Assembly (NCBI RefSeq): GCF_003319185.1
Contig: NZ_QOHJ01000007.1
Coordinates: forward strand, 62,001 to 126,000
DNA: 64,000 bases
Reading direction: 5' to 3'
Source: Blastococcus sp. TF02A-30
GTDB lineage: Bacteria; Actinomycetota; Actinomycetes; Mycobacteriales; Geodermatophilaceae
The first letter of the stretch is position 1. Each line of letters starts with the position of its first letter. Positions 49,093 to 58,615 of this stretch are shown one piece after another. Made by a program: the position numbers and the translations under genes. The notes under the pieces were generated by a model, which ran no database searches, was not told the DNA's origin, and saw only the letters and a program-made list of their open reading frames with translations.

Positions 49093-50322
49093 TCAGCCGG
49101 CTCGCGATGCGCGCTCCCCCGACTGCATCCCCCACGCGGTGAAGCAGGCGGCGACCGCCGCGGTGATCGAGAGCAGCCACAGCCCCGGCTGGTAGTTGCC
49201 GATCCAGCCGTAGATGGCGCCCATGGCCAGGGGCGGGGCGAAGCCGCCCAGGCCGCCGGCGGCGCCGACGATGCCGGTCACCGCACCGACCTTGCCTGGT
49301 GGTGCGGCGATCGCCACCAGCGCGAACACCGCCCCGGAGGAGGCGCCGAGCGCCGCGGCCATCGCGAGGAAGGCGACGGTGCCCAGCGGTGCCAGTGGCT
49401 GCTCCAGCGCGGAGATCGCGGCGAACACGGTCACCACGATGAAGCACACCGTCAGCACGGGCACCGGGTGGAACCGGTCGGACAGGACACCGCCCAAGGG
49501 CCGCATGACCACCGCCAGGACGACGAAGCCGGCCGTTCGCAGCGCCGCGTCCCCCGCGTCGAGCTCGAAAGCGTCCCGCAGATAGGTCGGCAGGTAGACG
49601 CTGAAGGCGACGAAGCCGCCGAAACCCACCGCGTAGAGAAACGACAGCTGCAGAGTGATGGGGAGCCGAAAGGTCTCCCAGGTGCGCCGCAGCACGCTTC
49701 CGCCCGCCGGTGCCGGGCGGTCGGGGGCGTCGCGCAGCAGCAGCCACGACACGATGGCGTAGGCCGCCAGCAGGACCGCGACCAGCGTGAAGGGAAACTC
49801 CAGCCCGAAGCTGCGCCGGAGCTGCACGGTGCTGAAGGCCGAGATCGCGGTGCCGGCCATGCCGGCGCCGAAGATGCCGAGCGCGGTGCCGCGCTTGGCC
49901 GGCGGGAACCAGGCGTTGACCAGTGGGACGCCGATCGCGAACGTGGTGCCCCCGAGGCCGAGGACGAACCCGCCGAGCAGCATCATCGCGTAGGAGTCGC
50001 TGGCGATGTAGCCGATGAACAGCACCGGCAGGATGGTCAGCGCGCTGACCAGTGGAAACATCGCGCGGGCCCCGAAGCGGTCGGTGAGGGCGCCCACGGG
50101 GATGCGCCCCAGCGAGCCGACGATCACCGGCACCGCGACCAGCAGGGACTTCTCGAGGGCACTGAGCCCGAGCGCGTCGGTGTAGAAGGCGCCCAGCGGG
50201 CTGACCAGAGCCCACGCCCAGAAGTTGATCGTGAAGCCCACCGTCGCGATGGCGAGCATGATCCACGCCTGGCGCGGTACCGCCGTCGTCGCCGTGGTCT
50301 CCGGGACGGGTGCGCTGCTCAT
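49093..50322 (-). CDS. narK: Nitrate/nitrite transporter, NarK family
   Basis: 409 residues from the ATG at 50322, which overlaps the narI stop (ATGA); a strong GGAGGT site precedes it. Twelve transmembrane helices of the major facilitator type. Nitrate signatures are in helices 5 and 11 (GTALGIFGAGMAGTAISAF and GKVGAVTGIVGAAGGLGG). It imports nitrate and/or exports nitrite for the reductase encoded just upstream. Fifth gene of narGHJIK. Confidence 0.92.
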   Translation of the reverse strand: MSSAPVPETTATTAVPRQAWIMLAIATVGFTINFWAWALVSPLGAFYTDALGLSALEKSLLVAVPVIVGSLGRIPVGALTDRFGARAMFPLVSALTILPVLFIGYIASDSYAMMLLGGFVLGLGGTTFAIGVPLVNAWFPPAKRGTALGIFGAGMAGTAISAFSTVQLRRSFGLEFPFTLVAVLLAAYAIVSWLLLRDAPDRPAPAGGSVLRRTWETFRLPITLQLSFLYAVGFGGFVAFSVYLPTYLRDAFELDAGDAALRTAGFVVLAVVMRPLGGVLSDRFHPVPVLTVCFIVVTVFAAISALEQPLAPLGTVAFLAMAAALGASSGAVFALVAIAAPPGKVGAVTGIVGAAGGLGGFAPPLAMGAIYGWIGNYQPGLWLLSITAAVAACFTAWGMQSGERASRAG

Positions 50323-51065
50323 CGGCGACCACCTCCGACGCGCTCCCACCCCCGAGCCGTCGGCCGGTTGCCGAGCTGACGGTCACGACTGCGGTAGACG
50401 ATGTAGGGCCGCGTGAAGTAGCCCAGCGGCGCACTGAACACGTGCACCAGGCGAGTGAACGGCCAGATGGCGAACAGCACCAGGGCCGACAGCGCGTGCA
50501 GCTGGAAGCCCAGGCCGGCCTCGGTCATCAGCTCCGGCTGCGGGTTGAAGTAGAAGATGCTCCGGAACCACGGGGAGACCGTCTCCCGGTAGTCGACGTG
50601 CTCGCCCTCCAGGCCGAGGACGCCGAGCACGGTGTTGCTCATCCCCAGCACGATCGTGACCGCAAGGACCGCGTACATGAGCTTGTCGTTGTTGGTCGTC
50701 GCGCTGAACACCGGGCCCACCGTTCGCCGGCGGTAGATGAGCACAGCCATCCCGACGACGGTGCCGATGCCGGCGATCGCGCCGACCCCGACGGCGAGGG
50801 CGTGGTACGCCTCTGGGGTGAGGCCCACCGCGTCGGTCCAGGACTTCGGGATACCGAGGCCCATGACGTGGCCGATGAGCACGAAGAGGATTCCGAAGTG
50901 GAACAGCGGGCTGGCCCAGCGCAGCAGCCTGCGCTCGTACAGCTGCGAGGACCGGGTGGTCCAGCCGAACTTGTCGTACCGGTAGCGCCAGATGTGCCCG
51001 CCGATGAAGATCGCGAGGCTCACGTAGGGCAGGACGACCCAGAGCAGGATCTCTGCAGTGTTCAT
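50319..51065 (-). CDS. narI: Respiratory nitrate reductase gamma subunit
   Basis: 248 residues, five membrane helices. Heme-ligand histidines are expected in HFGILFVLIGHVMGLG and GFQLHALSALVLF. It is the diheme cytochrome b that takes electrons from menaquinol and passes them to NarH. The start overlaps the narJ stop by four bases. Confidence 0.94.
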   Translation of the reverse strand: MNTAEILLWVVLPYVSLAIFIGGHIWRYRYDKFGWTTRSSQLYERRLLRWASPLFHFGILFVLIGHVMGLGIPKSWTDAVGLTPEAYHALAVGVGAIAGIGTVVGMAVLIYRRRTVGPVFSATTNNDKLMYAVLAVTIVLGMSNTVLGVLGLEGEHVDYRETVSPWFRSIFYFNPQPELMTEAGLGFQLHALSALVLFAIWPFTRLVHVFSAPLGYFTRPYIVYRSRDRQLGNRPTARGWERVGGGRR

Positions 51066-51751
51066 CGGGGGGCTCCAGCGGGCTCTCCGGCGGCCGGCAT
51101 GTACTCGGGCGGAGCGAACGCGGTCGTGCCGTAGGGATCCAGACCCACCTCCTCGGTGGGCGGCCCCTCCTGCGCGAGGCGGGCGATCGCCGCGCGGTCG
51201 GCCGCCTCGACGGGCGGCAGCGTGGCCGACACCGCCTGCAGGACCGCGGCCCAGGGAGACCGCCGCTCCTCCAGGGCGAGCCGGATGAGCTCCAGCCCGG
51301 CGCGGTGCTCGTGCAGCAGCCGCTCACCGCGCACGGCGTCCCCGGTCGCGGTGAACTCGAGGACGACCGCGAGGTGGTCGGGCAGCTCGCCGTCGGCGAG
51401 CTGGAGCCCGGCCCGGCCGTACAGGTGCTTGAACTGCAGCAGTGCCATGCCGCGCTTCCGGGTGTCCCCGTGCGCGTAGTAGGTCAGGTAGAGGCTGCAC
51501 CGGCGCCGGAGGTCGAACGTCTCCACGTAGTCCGCTTGCAGGTCGGTGAGCGTCGTCGTCTCCAGGTGGTCGAGGAACCGCCCCAGCGGGCCCGACAGCT
51601 CGGCGGGCAGCGGAGCCGTGGCCGCGCGCAGCAACGGCAGCCGCCCGAGGAGTTCCTCGTCGGGGTAGCCCAGCAGCAGCGAGGCCGCCTGGCGGGCGGT
51701 GGCGAGCTGCTCCGGCGTCGCGCCGGACGACCGCCACGGCAGCCGGCTCAC
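51062..51751 (-). CDS. narJ: Nitrate reductase molybdenum cofactor assembly chaperone
   Basis: 229 residues from the GTG at 51751, overlapping the narH stop. The helical chaperone core shows in ASLLLGYPDEELLGRLPLL, YVETFDLRRRCSLYLTYYAH and GDTRKRGMALLQFKHLY. It holds apo-NarGH until the molybdenum cofactor is inserted and is not part of the mature enzyme. Confidence 0.94.
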   Translation of the reverse strand: MSRLPWRSSGATPEQLATARQAASLLLGYPDEELLGRLPLLRAATAPLPAELSGPLGRFLDHLETTTLTDLQADYVETFDLRRRCSLYLTYYAHGDTRKRGMALLQFKHLYGRAGLQLADGELPDHLAVVLEFTATGDAVRGERLLHEHRAGLELIRLALEERRSPWAAVLQAVSATLPPVEAADRAAIARLAQEGPPTEEVGLDPYGTTAFAPPEYMPAAGEPAGAPR

Positions 51752-53448
51752 GGCTTCGGCTCCGTCACGCTCGGCGAGTCGGGGCCCACGCCGCCGCCGT
51801 CGCCCTTCGGTGGGAACAACCCCTCGGGTGCGCCCTTGCCGTCCCAGTTGAGCAGGTTGACCCGCTGGTTCTTGTCCGGTGGCGCGGACAGCGTGTCGGT
51901 CGTCTGCCGGGCGGCCAGCATGTGGAAGTTCTCCACCGCGATCGGCGTGGAGCCACCCGAGGTCTCCCCGAACGGACCCCAGCCGCCCATGCCGGGACCA
52001 CCGTCGTAGTCCAGGGAGCAGCCGGTGTCGAACTCCTCCATCTCCGGCCCCTGCTCGGCGTGCGCCGTCGGGATCACGTAGCGCTCGTCGTACTTGGCGA
52101 TCGCGAGCAGCCGGTGCATGTCCTGGATCTCCTGGCCGGTCATGCCGACGGCGGCGGCGATCGACTCGTCCGCGGGCCGGCCCAGGTTCAGGTCGCGCAT
52201 GTAGGCCCGCATCGCCCCCAGCTTCTTGAGCACCCCGGTGACCAGGTTCGTGTCGCCTGCGGCGAACAGTTCGGCGAGGTACTCGACCGGGATCCGCAGC
52301 GACTCGATGGCGCCGAAGATGTTGCCGGCGTCCTCCCCGTCGTGACCGGTCTCGGTGAGGGCGTCGACGACCGGGGACAGCGGCGGGATGTACCAGACCA
52401 TCGGCATGGTCCGGTACTCCGGGTGCAGCGGCAGCGCCACCTCGAACCTGGTGATGAGGGAGTAGATCGGCGAGCGCTGCGCGGACTCGATCCAGTCGCG
52501 CGAGATGCCGGCCTTCTCCGCGGCGCGGATGACCTCCGGGTCGTGCGGGTCGAGGATGATCGACCGCTGCGCCATGTAGAGGTCCTGCTCGTCCGGGGTG
52601 GACGCGGCCTCGAGGACGCGGTCGGCGTCGTACAGGATGATGCCGATGTAGCGCAGCCGTCCGACGCAGGTCTCCGAGCAGACGGTGGGGATGCCCACCT
52701 CCACGCGCGGGAAGCAGAACGTGCACTTCTCGGCCTTGCCGGTGCGGTGGTTGAAGTAGACCTTCTTGTACGGGCATCCGGTGACGCACTGGCGCCAGCC
52801 TCGGCAGCGGTCCTGGTCGACCAGGACGATGCCGTCCTCCTCGCGCTTGTAGATCGCGCCGGAGGGGCAGGACGCCGCACACGACGGGTTGATGCAGTGC
52901 TCGCAGATCCGCGGCAGGTAGAACATGTAGGTCTGCTCGAACTTCTCCTTGATCTCCGCCGAGATCTTCTGCAGGACAGGGTCCTGCTGGGTCAGTTCGG
53001 GCGCGCCGCCGAGGTTGTCGTCCCAGTTGGCGCTCCACTCGACCTTCATCGGCTCGTTGCTCAGCAGCGAGCGCGGCTGCGCCACGGGCGTGTGCTCCTG
53101 CACCGGCGCGTTCGTGAGGGTCTCGTAGTCGTACGTCCAGGGCTCGTAGTACTCCTGGATCGATGGCAGCTTGGGGCTGGAGAAGATCTGCAGCAGACGC
53201 TTGAGCCGGCTGCCGGTGCGCAGTGTCAGCTTGCCGTTGCGGCCGACCACCCAGCCGCCCTTCCACTTCTCCTGGTCCTCGTAGGTGCGCGGGTAGCCCT
53301 GGCCCGGCCGGGTCTCGACGTTGTTGAACCAGACGTATTCGACGCCGGTCCGGTTAGTCCATGCCTGCTTGCAGGTGACCGAGCAGGTGTGGCACCCGAT
53401 GCACTTGTCGAGGTTCATGACCATGCCCATTTGCGCCATGACGCGCAT
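51748..53448 (-). CDS. narH: Respiratory nitrate reductase beta subunit
   Basis: 566 residues. The first Cys group is Cys16, 19, 22 and 26 (KCIGCHTCSVTC), followed by CEHCINPSCAASCPSGAIY, the group with Trp in place of one Cys (CRGWRQCVTGCPYKKV), and CTFCFPRVEVGIPTVCSETC. These hold three 4Fe-4S and one 3Fe-4S cluster. The start lies one base after the narG stop. Confidence 0.95.
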   Translation of the reverse strand: MRVMAQMGMVMNLDKCIGCHTCSVTCKQAWTNRTGVEYVWFNNVETRPGQGYPRTYEDQEKWKGGWVVGRNGKLTLRTGSRLKRLLQIFSSPKLPSIQEYYEPWTYDYETLTNAPVQEHTPVAQPRSLLSNEPMKVEWSANWDDNLGGAPELTQQDPVLQKISAEIKEKFEQTYMFYLPRICEHCINPSCAASCPSGAIYKREEDGIVLVDQDRCRGWRQCVTGCPYKKVYFNHRTGKAEKCTFCFPRVEVGIPTVCSETCVGRLRYIGIILYDADRVLEAASTPDEQDLYMAQRSIILDPHDPEVIRAAEKAGISRDWIESAQRSPIYSLITRFEVALPLHPEYRTMPMVWYIPPLSPVVDALTETGHDGEDAGNIFGAIESLRIPVEYLAELFAAGDTNLVTGVLKKLGAMRAYMRDLNLGRPADESIAAAVGMTGQEIQDMHRLLAIAKYDERYVIPTAHAEQGPEMEEFDTGCSLDYDGGPGMGGWGPFGETSGGSTPIAVENFHMLAARQTTDTLSAPPDKNQRVNLLNWDGKGAPEGLFPPKGDGGGVGPDSPSVTEPKP

Positions 53449-53449
53449 A

Positions 53450-56400
53450 TCAGTACTGCACCTCCTGGCTGCGGCGGCGGATCACGGTGACCTCGTCGCG
53501 CTGGTTCCCGGTGGGGCCCAGGTAGTTGAAGGCGAAGGACAGCTGCGCGTAGCCGCCGATCAGGTGGGTGGGCTTGAGGAAGAGGCGCGTCCCGGAGTTG
53601 TGGATGCCGCCACGCCTGCCCGTCGTCTCCGATCTCGGGACGTCGATCAGCCGGTCCTGGGCGTGGTACATGTACACCGTCCCCTCGGGCATCCGCTGGG
53701 AGACGATGGCTCGGGCCACGATCACGCCGTTGCGGTTGACCGCCTCGATCCAGTCGTTGTCCGTCACGCCGACCTTCGCCGCGTCCTGGGTGCTCATCCA
53801 GATGGTGGGCCCGCCGCGCGACAGCGAGAGCATAAACAGGTTGTCCTGGTACTCCGAGTGGATGGACCACTTGTTGTGCGGCGTCAGGTAGCGGACCGAG
53901 ATGCCCAGCTCGGTGATCTCGCCGACCTGCGGCTCCCCGTAGAGCGCCGTCATGTCCAGCGGTGGCCGGAAGACCGGGAGGTTCTCGCCGGCGTCGGTCA
54001 TCCAGTCGTGGTCGAGGAAGAAGTGCTGCCGGCCGGTCAGCGTGTGCCAGGGCTTGAGCCGTTCGACGTTGATGGTGAACGGCGAGTAGCGCCGGCCGCC
54101 GGTCTCGCTGCCCGACCATTCCGGTGACGTGATGACCGGGGTAGGCCGCGCCTGCGTGTCGGCGAAGGTGATCAGCTTGCCCTCGTGCTCGGCGGCGAGG
54201 TCGGCCATCCGGGTGCCGGTGCGCTCCTCGGCGTTGTGGAACCCCTGGGTGGCGAGCCGGCCGTTCGTCGTTCCCGACAGCGCCAGGATGGCCTCGCACC
54301 AGTGGACGTCGCGGGCCAGCGCCGGCTGCCCGGCGGCCACGCCGTCGCGCACCACCCCGTTCTTGTGCCGGAGGTACTCCGCCTCCTTGTCCGGCTTGGT
54401 GGTGACGCCCTTGACCTGCAGACCCAGCTCCTCGACCAGCGGGCCGAGGGCCGCCCACTTCTGCGCGATCGCGCCGTAGTCGCGTTCCTGGACGGTGATC
54501 TTCGGCATCGTCTTGCCGGGGATCGGGTCGACCTCGCCAGCCTTCCAGTCACGGACGACACCGCGCGGGTTGGCCGTCTCGTCGGGGGTGTCGTGCAGCA
54601 GCGGCAGCGCCATGAGGTCCTTGCGGACGCCGAGGTGCGTCGCGGCCAGCCGGCTGAACTGACGCGCGATCGTGCCGAACGCGTCGAAGTCGGTGCGGGT
54701 CTCCCACGGTGGGGCGATCGCCGGGTTGAACGAGTGCACGTACGGGTGCATGTCGGTGGTGTTGAGGTCGTGCTTCTCGTACCAGGTCGCCGCGGGCAGC
54801 GTGATGTCCGAGTACACCGTGGTGCTGGTCATGCGGAAGTCCAGCGCCAGCAGCAGGTCGAGCTTCCCGCGGGGGGCTTCGTCCCGCCAGACCAGGTCCT
54901 TGGGCCGCGCGTCGGGGGCGGCCTCGGTGGCCCGAAGGTTGGAGTCGGTCCCCAGCAGGTGCTCGAGGAAGTACTCGTTGCCCTTCGCCGACGAGCCGAG
55001 GAGGTTCGCCCGCCAGACGGTGAGGACGCGCGGGAAGTTCTCCGGGGCGTCGGGGTCCTCGCAGGCGAACCGCAGCCGCCCCGCCTGCAGTTCGTCGACG
55101 ACGTGCTGCCCCGGTTCCTTCCCGGCCGCCGCCGCCTCGTCGGCCAGGTCGAGGGGGTTGCGGTCGAAGGTCGGGTAGCTCGGCATCCAGCCCATGCGGG
55201 CGGACTCGGCGAGCACGTCGGCGGGTGCCTTGCCGGCGAACCGGCCGCCGCCCAGCGGTGACCCGAACGAGTCCAGCGTCGTCCGGTCGTAGCGCCACTG
55301 GTCGGTGTGCAGGTACCAGTACGCGGTCTGGATCATCTGCCGCGGCGGCCGGGCCCAGTCCAGCGCCGACGCCAGGGTCATCCACCCCGTGACCGGCCGG
55401 CACTTCTCCTGTCCCACGTAGTGCGCCCAGCCGCCGCCATTGACGCCCTGGCAGCCGGTGAGCGTGGTCAGGGTCAGGAAGGCGCGGTAGATCGTGTCGG
55501 AGTGGTACCAGTGGTTGGTCCCGGCACCCATGATGATCATCGACCGGCCGCCGGAGTCCTCGGCGTTCTGCGCGAACTCGCGGCCGATCTTGGCGGCCGC
55601 GGCGGCCGGGACACCGGTGAACTGCTCCTGCCACGCGGGCGTGTACGGCTGGGTCGCGTCGTCCGGCCCTGCGGGCCACTCCCCCGGCATGCCCGGCCGG
55701 GCAACGCCGAACTGCGCGAGCAGCAGGTCGTACACGGTGGTGACGAGATGCTTGCCGATCCGTCGCACCGGGACGCCGCGTCGCATGGCCGCGCCGGTGC
55801 CGCCCGGGGTGTCGAAGCGGGCCAGGTCGACGGGCGCGGTCTCGGCGCCGTCGGCGTAGAGGCTCAGGCGTGGATCGACGTCACCCAGGTCGAGATTCCA
55901 CCGGCCCTTGCCGGCGTCGGTGAACCGGTCGCCGAGCGTGCCGTTCGGCACGTGCGGCGCGTCGGTGCGGGAGTCGATGAGCACGGTCTTGAAGTCCGCG
56001 CCCTCTCCGACCTCCCCCAGGTCCGCGGCGGTGAGAAACTTGCCCGGCACGTAGCCGTCCCCGCGCGGCGTCAGGGTGAGCAGGAACGGGAGGTCGGTGT
56101 AGCGCTTCGTGTACTCCTGGAAGCGTGGGACCTGCCGGTCGACGAAGAACTCCCTGAGGACGACGTGGCCCATCGCCATGGCCAGCGCGCCGTCGGTGCC
56201 GGGGTGCGGGGCGAGCCAGTCGTCGGCGAACTTGGTCGCGTCGGAGTAGTCCGGGCTCATCACGACGACCTTCTGGCCGCGGTAGCGCGCCTCGGTCATC
56301 CAGTGCGCGTCCGGCGTCCGGGTGACCGGCACGTTGGAGCCCCACAGGATCAGGTAGCTCGCGTCCCACCAGTCGCCGGACTCCGGAACGTCGGTCTGGT

Positions 56401-57151
56401 CGCCGAACACCTGCGGCGAAGCCACGGGCAGGTCGGCGTACCAGTCGTAGAACGACAGCATCGGCGCGCCGATCAGCGACATGAAGCGGGCCCCGGCGGC
56501 GTGCGACACCATCGACATCGCCGGGATCGGCGAGAAGCCGGCGATCCGGTCGGGCCCGTACTTCTTGATCGTGTGCACGTGGGCGGCGGCGATCATCTCG
56601 GTCGCCTCGTCCCACGACGCGCGCACCAGCCCGCCCTTGCCTCGCTGCGACTTGTAGGTGCGCGCCTTCACCGGGTCGCCGACGACGTCGGCCCACGCCA
56701 GCACCGGGTCACCGAGCCGCTGGCGGGCCTCCCGGTACATCTGCAGCAGCGAGCCGCGGACGTAGGGGTAGCGCACCCGGGTCGGCGAGTAGGTGTACCA
56801 GGAGAACGCGGCACCCCGGGGGCAGCCGCGGGGCTCGTACTCCGGCCGGTCGGGCCCGGTGGAGGGGTAGTCGGTCTGCTGCGCCTCCCAGGTGATGATC
56901 CCGTCCTTGACGTAGACCTTCCACGAGCAGGAGCCCGTGCAGTTCACCCCGTGCGTGGAACGGACGACCTTGTCGTGGCTCCAGCGGTCCCGGTAGAAGC
57001 TGTCGGCGTCGCGCCCACCGATCTGGTGGAGGGAGCGCATGTCGGCGCTCACCTCGCCCTTGCGGAAGTACTTCGAGGTCTTGACGAGGGCTTCGGAGAG
57101 CCCGCTGTCGAAGCCCGCGTCCTGCCGGCTGCCCTCAGGTGCGAGAGTCAC
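53450..57151 (-). CDS. narG: Respiratory nitrate reductase alpha subunit
   Basis: 1233 residues from the GTG at 57151, with AAGGAG at ideal spacing. FS0 cluster ligands are His67, Cys71, Cys75 and Cys110 (HGVNCTGSC, then RGC). The molybdenum ligand Asp236 is in MLSFYDWYADLP. There is no twin-arginine signal, so the active site faces the cytoplasm as in E. coli NarG. It reduces nitrate to nitrite with bis-MGD. First gene of narGHJI-narK; 140 bases separate it from the ferredoxin gene. Confidence 0.96.
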   Translation of the reverse strand: MTLAPEGSRQDAGFDSGLSEALVKTSKYFRKGEVSADMRSLHQIGGRDADSFYRDRWSHDKVVRSTHGVNCTGSCSWKVYVKDGIITWEAQQTDYPSTGPDRPEYEPRGCPRGAAFSWYTYSPTRVRYPYVRGSLLQMYREARQRLGDPVLAWADVVGDPVKARTYKSQRGKGGLVRASWDEATEMIAAAHVHTIKKYGPDRIAGFSPIPAMSMVSHAAGARFMSLIGAPMLSFYDWYADLPVASPQVFGDQTDVPESGDWWDASYLILWGSNVPVTRTPDAHWMTEARYRGQKVVVMSPDYSDATKFADDWLAPHPGTDGALAMAMGHVVLREFFVDRQVPRFQEYTKRYTDLPFLLTLTPRGDGYVPGKFLTAADLGEVGEGADFKTVLIDSRTDAPHVPNGTLGDRFTDAGKGRWNLDLGDVDPRLSLYADGAETAPVDLARFDTPGGTGAAMRRGVPVRRIGKHLVTTVYDLLLAQFGVARPGMPGEWPAGPDDATQPYTPAWQEQFTGVPAAAAAKIGREFAQNAEDSGGRSMIIMGAGTNHWYHSDTIYRAFLTLTTLTGCQGVNGGGWAHYVGQEKCRPVTGWMTLASALDWARPPRQMIQTAYWYLHTDQWRYDRTTLDSFGSPLGGGRFAGKAPADVLAESARMGWMPSYPTFDRNPLDLADEAAAAGKEPGQHVVDELQAGRLRFACEDPDAPENFPRVLTVWRANLLGSSAKGNEYFLEHLLGTDSNLRATEAAPDARPKDLVWRDEAPRGKLDLLLALDFRMTSTTVYSDITLPAATWYEKHDLNTTDMHPYVHSFNPAIAPPWETRTDFDAFGTIARQFSRLAATHLGVRKDLMALPLLHDTPDETANPRGVVRDWKAGEVDPIPGKTMPKITVQERDYGAIAQKWAALGPLVEELGLQVKGVTTKPDKEAEYLRHKNGVVRDGVAAGQPALARDVHWCEAILALSGTTNGRLATQGFHNAEERTGTRMADLAAEHEGKLITFADTQARPTPVITSPEWSGSETGGRRYSPFTINVERLKPWHTLTGRQHFFLDHDWMTDAGENLPVFRPPLDMTALYGEPQVGEITELGISVRYLTPHNKWSIHSEYQDNLFMLSLSRGGPTIWMSTQDAAKVGVTDNDWIEAVNRNGVIVARAIVSQRMPEGTVYMYHAQDRLIDVPRSETTGRRGGIHNSGTRLFLKPTHLIGGYAQLSFAFNYLGPTGNQRDEVTVIRRRSQEVQY

Positions 57152-57291
57152 GGCTCTCCTTCTCGCTCGCTCGTGTCCATGGCGGTCCTCGTGGTGGCGC
57201 GCCGCACTCCCATCCCAGCGGCTCGGGGAGGAAAGCGCATCCCGAGGACCGGTTCCCGTCCGGCGCGATGAGGACGCCGGACCGGGCGGGT

Positions 57292-57633
57292 TCAGGCCCG
57301 GCTCGGGTACCCGCCGACCAGCTCGGTGTCGGCCCCGACCGACCCTGTCCTCGCGGCACCACCGGGGGAACCCAGTGCGGCGTCGCGACCCGGCAGCGGC
57401 TCGGCGAAGAAGCGGGCGTTGTCGGCGGTGAAGACCGACCACTTCGCCGGGACGTCGTCCTCGTAATAGATCGCCTCCACCGGACAGACCGGCTCGCACG
57501 CCCCGCAGTCGACGCATTCGTCGGGGTGGATGTAGAGCGCGCGTTCGCCCTCGTAGATGCAGTCGACCGGGCACTCGTCGACACACGCTCGATCGAGTAC
57601 GTCGATGCACGGTTCCGCGATCACGTAGGTCAT
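57292..57633 (-). CDS. fdxA: Seven-iron-type ferredoxin
   Basis: 113 residues from the ATG at 57633, preceded by GGAGGAAGCG. MTYVIAEPCIDVLDRACVDE followed by CPVDCIYEG and CVDCGACEPVCPVEAIYYED gives one 3Fe-4S and one 4Fe-4S cluster, as in FdxA. It could supply electrons to nitrite- or NO-linked enzymes. It is between the regulator and narG, all in one direction. Confidence 0.9.
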   Translation of the reverse strand: MTYVIAEPCIDVLDRACVDECPVDCIYEGERALYIHPDECVDCGACEPVCPVEAIYYEDDVPAKWSVFTADNARFFAEPLPGRDAALGSPGGAARTGSVGADTELVGGYPSRA

Positions 57634-57674
57634 CCGACGCTTCCTCCGCATCCCCAGGCGTGGCCGTCGGTTCG

Positions 57675-57690
57675 GAGCGTAGCGACGCTC
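57675..57690. promoter_or_regulatory. GAGCGT-AGCG-ACGCTC dyad upstream of the ferredoxin gene
   Basis: A perfect 6-4-6 inverted repeat one base after the regulator stop codon and 42 bases before the ferredoxin start (minus strand). It may be a weak terminator or an operator. Confidence 0.4.
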
Positions 57691-57691
57691 T

Positions 57692-58429
57692 TTATCGACC
57701 GCTCGGCGAATCGCCACGGGTGTCGTCGGAGGCGGGACGGCTCCTGGAGATCTCGGCCACGCACCGCTCCGGGGTGACGAACGGCTGGAGTGCGGCCGAG
57801 GCGGCGACCTCCGGCATGCCCATGCGGGCGAGGGCTCCGCGCATCAGCCCGAGGTGCACCGCGCACACCACCTGAGGGTGGGCCCGCGCCACGTCGCGGA
57901 ACGGGCACCGGTCCAGGGCGATCCGGAGCCGGCCGGGATCGGCGTCGGCCCGACGCGGTGCGAAGCCCAGCCTGCCGAACAGCTCGTCGAGGCCTGCCGC
58001 GGCCTGCTCCCACGAGTGCGCTGCGCCCGCGGGCACCTCGCCCTCGGCCCACTGCCGGCCGGCCTTCTCAGCCCGACGCCGCCCCTTCTCGCCTCCGGCG
58101 TCGAGGGCGCCGGCGAGCACCTCGGCGAGCTGGCGGTGCCCTTCACCGGCGGCCCCGCCGGTGAGCGACGCGTAGACGTACCGCGGCCGGCCCGGGCCGA
58201 CGGGCTCCTCCAGCGCCCGGACGACCAGCCCCGCGGCCTCCAGCACCCGCAGGTGCGTCCGCGCCGTCGTCACGTGCAGACCCGTGGCGGCTGCCAGCTC
58301 TCCCACCGCAGCGGGGCGGCCGGCCGACCGGAGCGCCTCGAGGAGCTGCCGCCGCGACCGGACGGCGAGCGCCGCGTGCCGCCGCTCGTCGGCGTCGTCG
58401 GCGACGACCGCGGGAAGGCAGTCCGGCAT
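57692..58429 (-). CDS. Winged-helix regulator with C-x13-C...C signature (SufR/ArsR-like)
   Basis: 245 residues. The N-terminal HTH (residues 22-90) has RRQLLEALRSAGRPAAVGEL and TTARTHLRVLEAAGLVV. The C-terminal half holds Cys175, Cys189 and Cys223 with His184 and His192 between or near them (RCPFRDVARAHPQVVCAVHL). That spacing resembles regulators that bind a 4Fe-4S cluster and respond to NO or iron, such as SufR. A paralogue lies at 62658. It is placed to control fdxA, narGHJIK and the divergent hemerythrin gene. Confidence 0.8.
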   Translation of the reverse strand: MPDCLPAVVADDADERRHAALAVRSRRQLLEALRSAGRPAAVGELAAATGLHVTTARTHLRVLEAAGLVVRALEEPVGPGRPRYVYASLTGGAAGEGHRQLAEVLAGALDAGGEKGRRRAEKAGRQWAEGEVPAGAAHSWEQAAAGLDELFGRLGFAPRRADADPGRLRIALDRCPFRDVARAHPQVVCAVHLGLMRGALARMGMPEVAASAALQPFVTPERCVAEISRSRPASDDTRGDSPSGR

Positions 58430-58555
58430 GGCGGAATTTTGCTCCCGTACGTCGAGATCTGCCCGACGGCACCGTCGGTCCGACGACGGAGTGCATCTCG
58501 ACGACGGAGCACGCCCGGACGACCGGTGACCCGACGCGCCGGGGACCTGTTTTTA

Positions 58556-58573
58556 TTACGGCGGCTGCTGTAA
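58556..58573. promoter_or_regulatory. Candidate operator TTACGGC-N4-GCTGTAA
   Basis: A 7-4-7 inverted repeat with one mismatch, AT-rich at its ends, in the divergent region between the regulator (starts 58429) and the hemerythrin gene (starts 58616). It has the same form as the dyad at 62644-62661. Confidence 0.55.
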
Positions 58574-58615
58574 GAAATGACTCGTCAGCACTCTCCACAC
58601 CGCCAGGAGGCTTCC

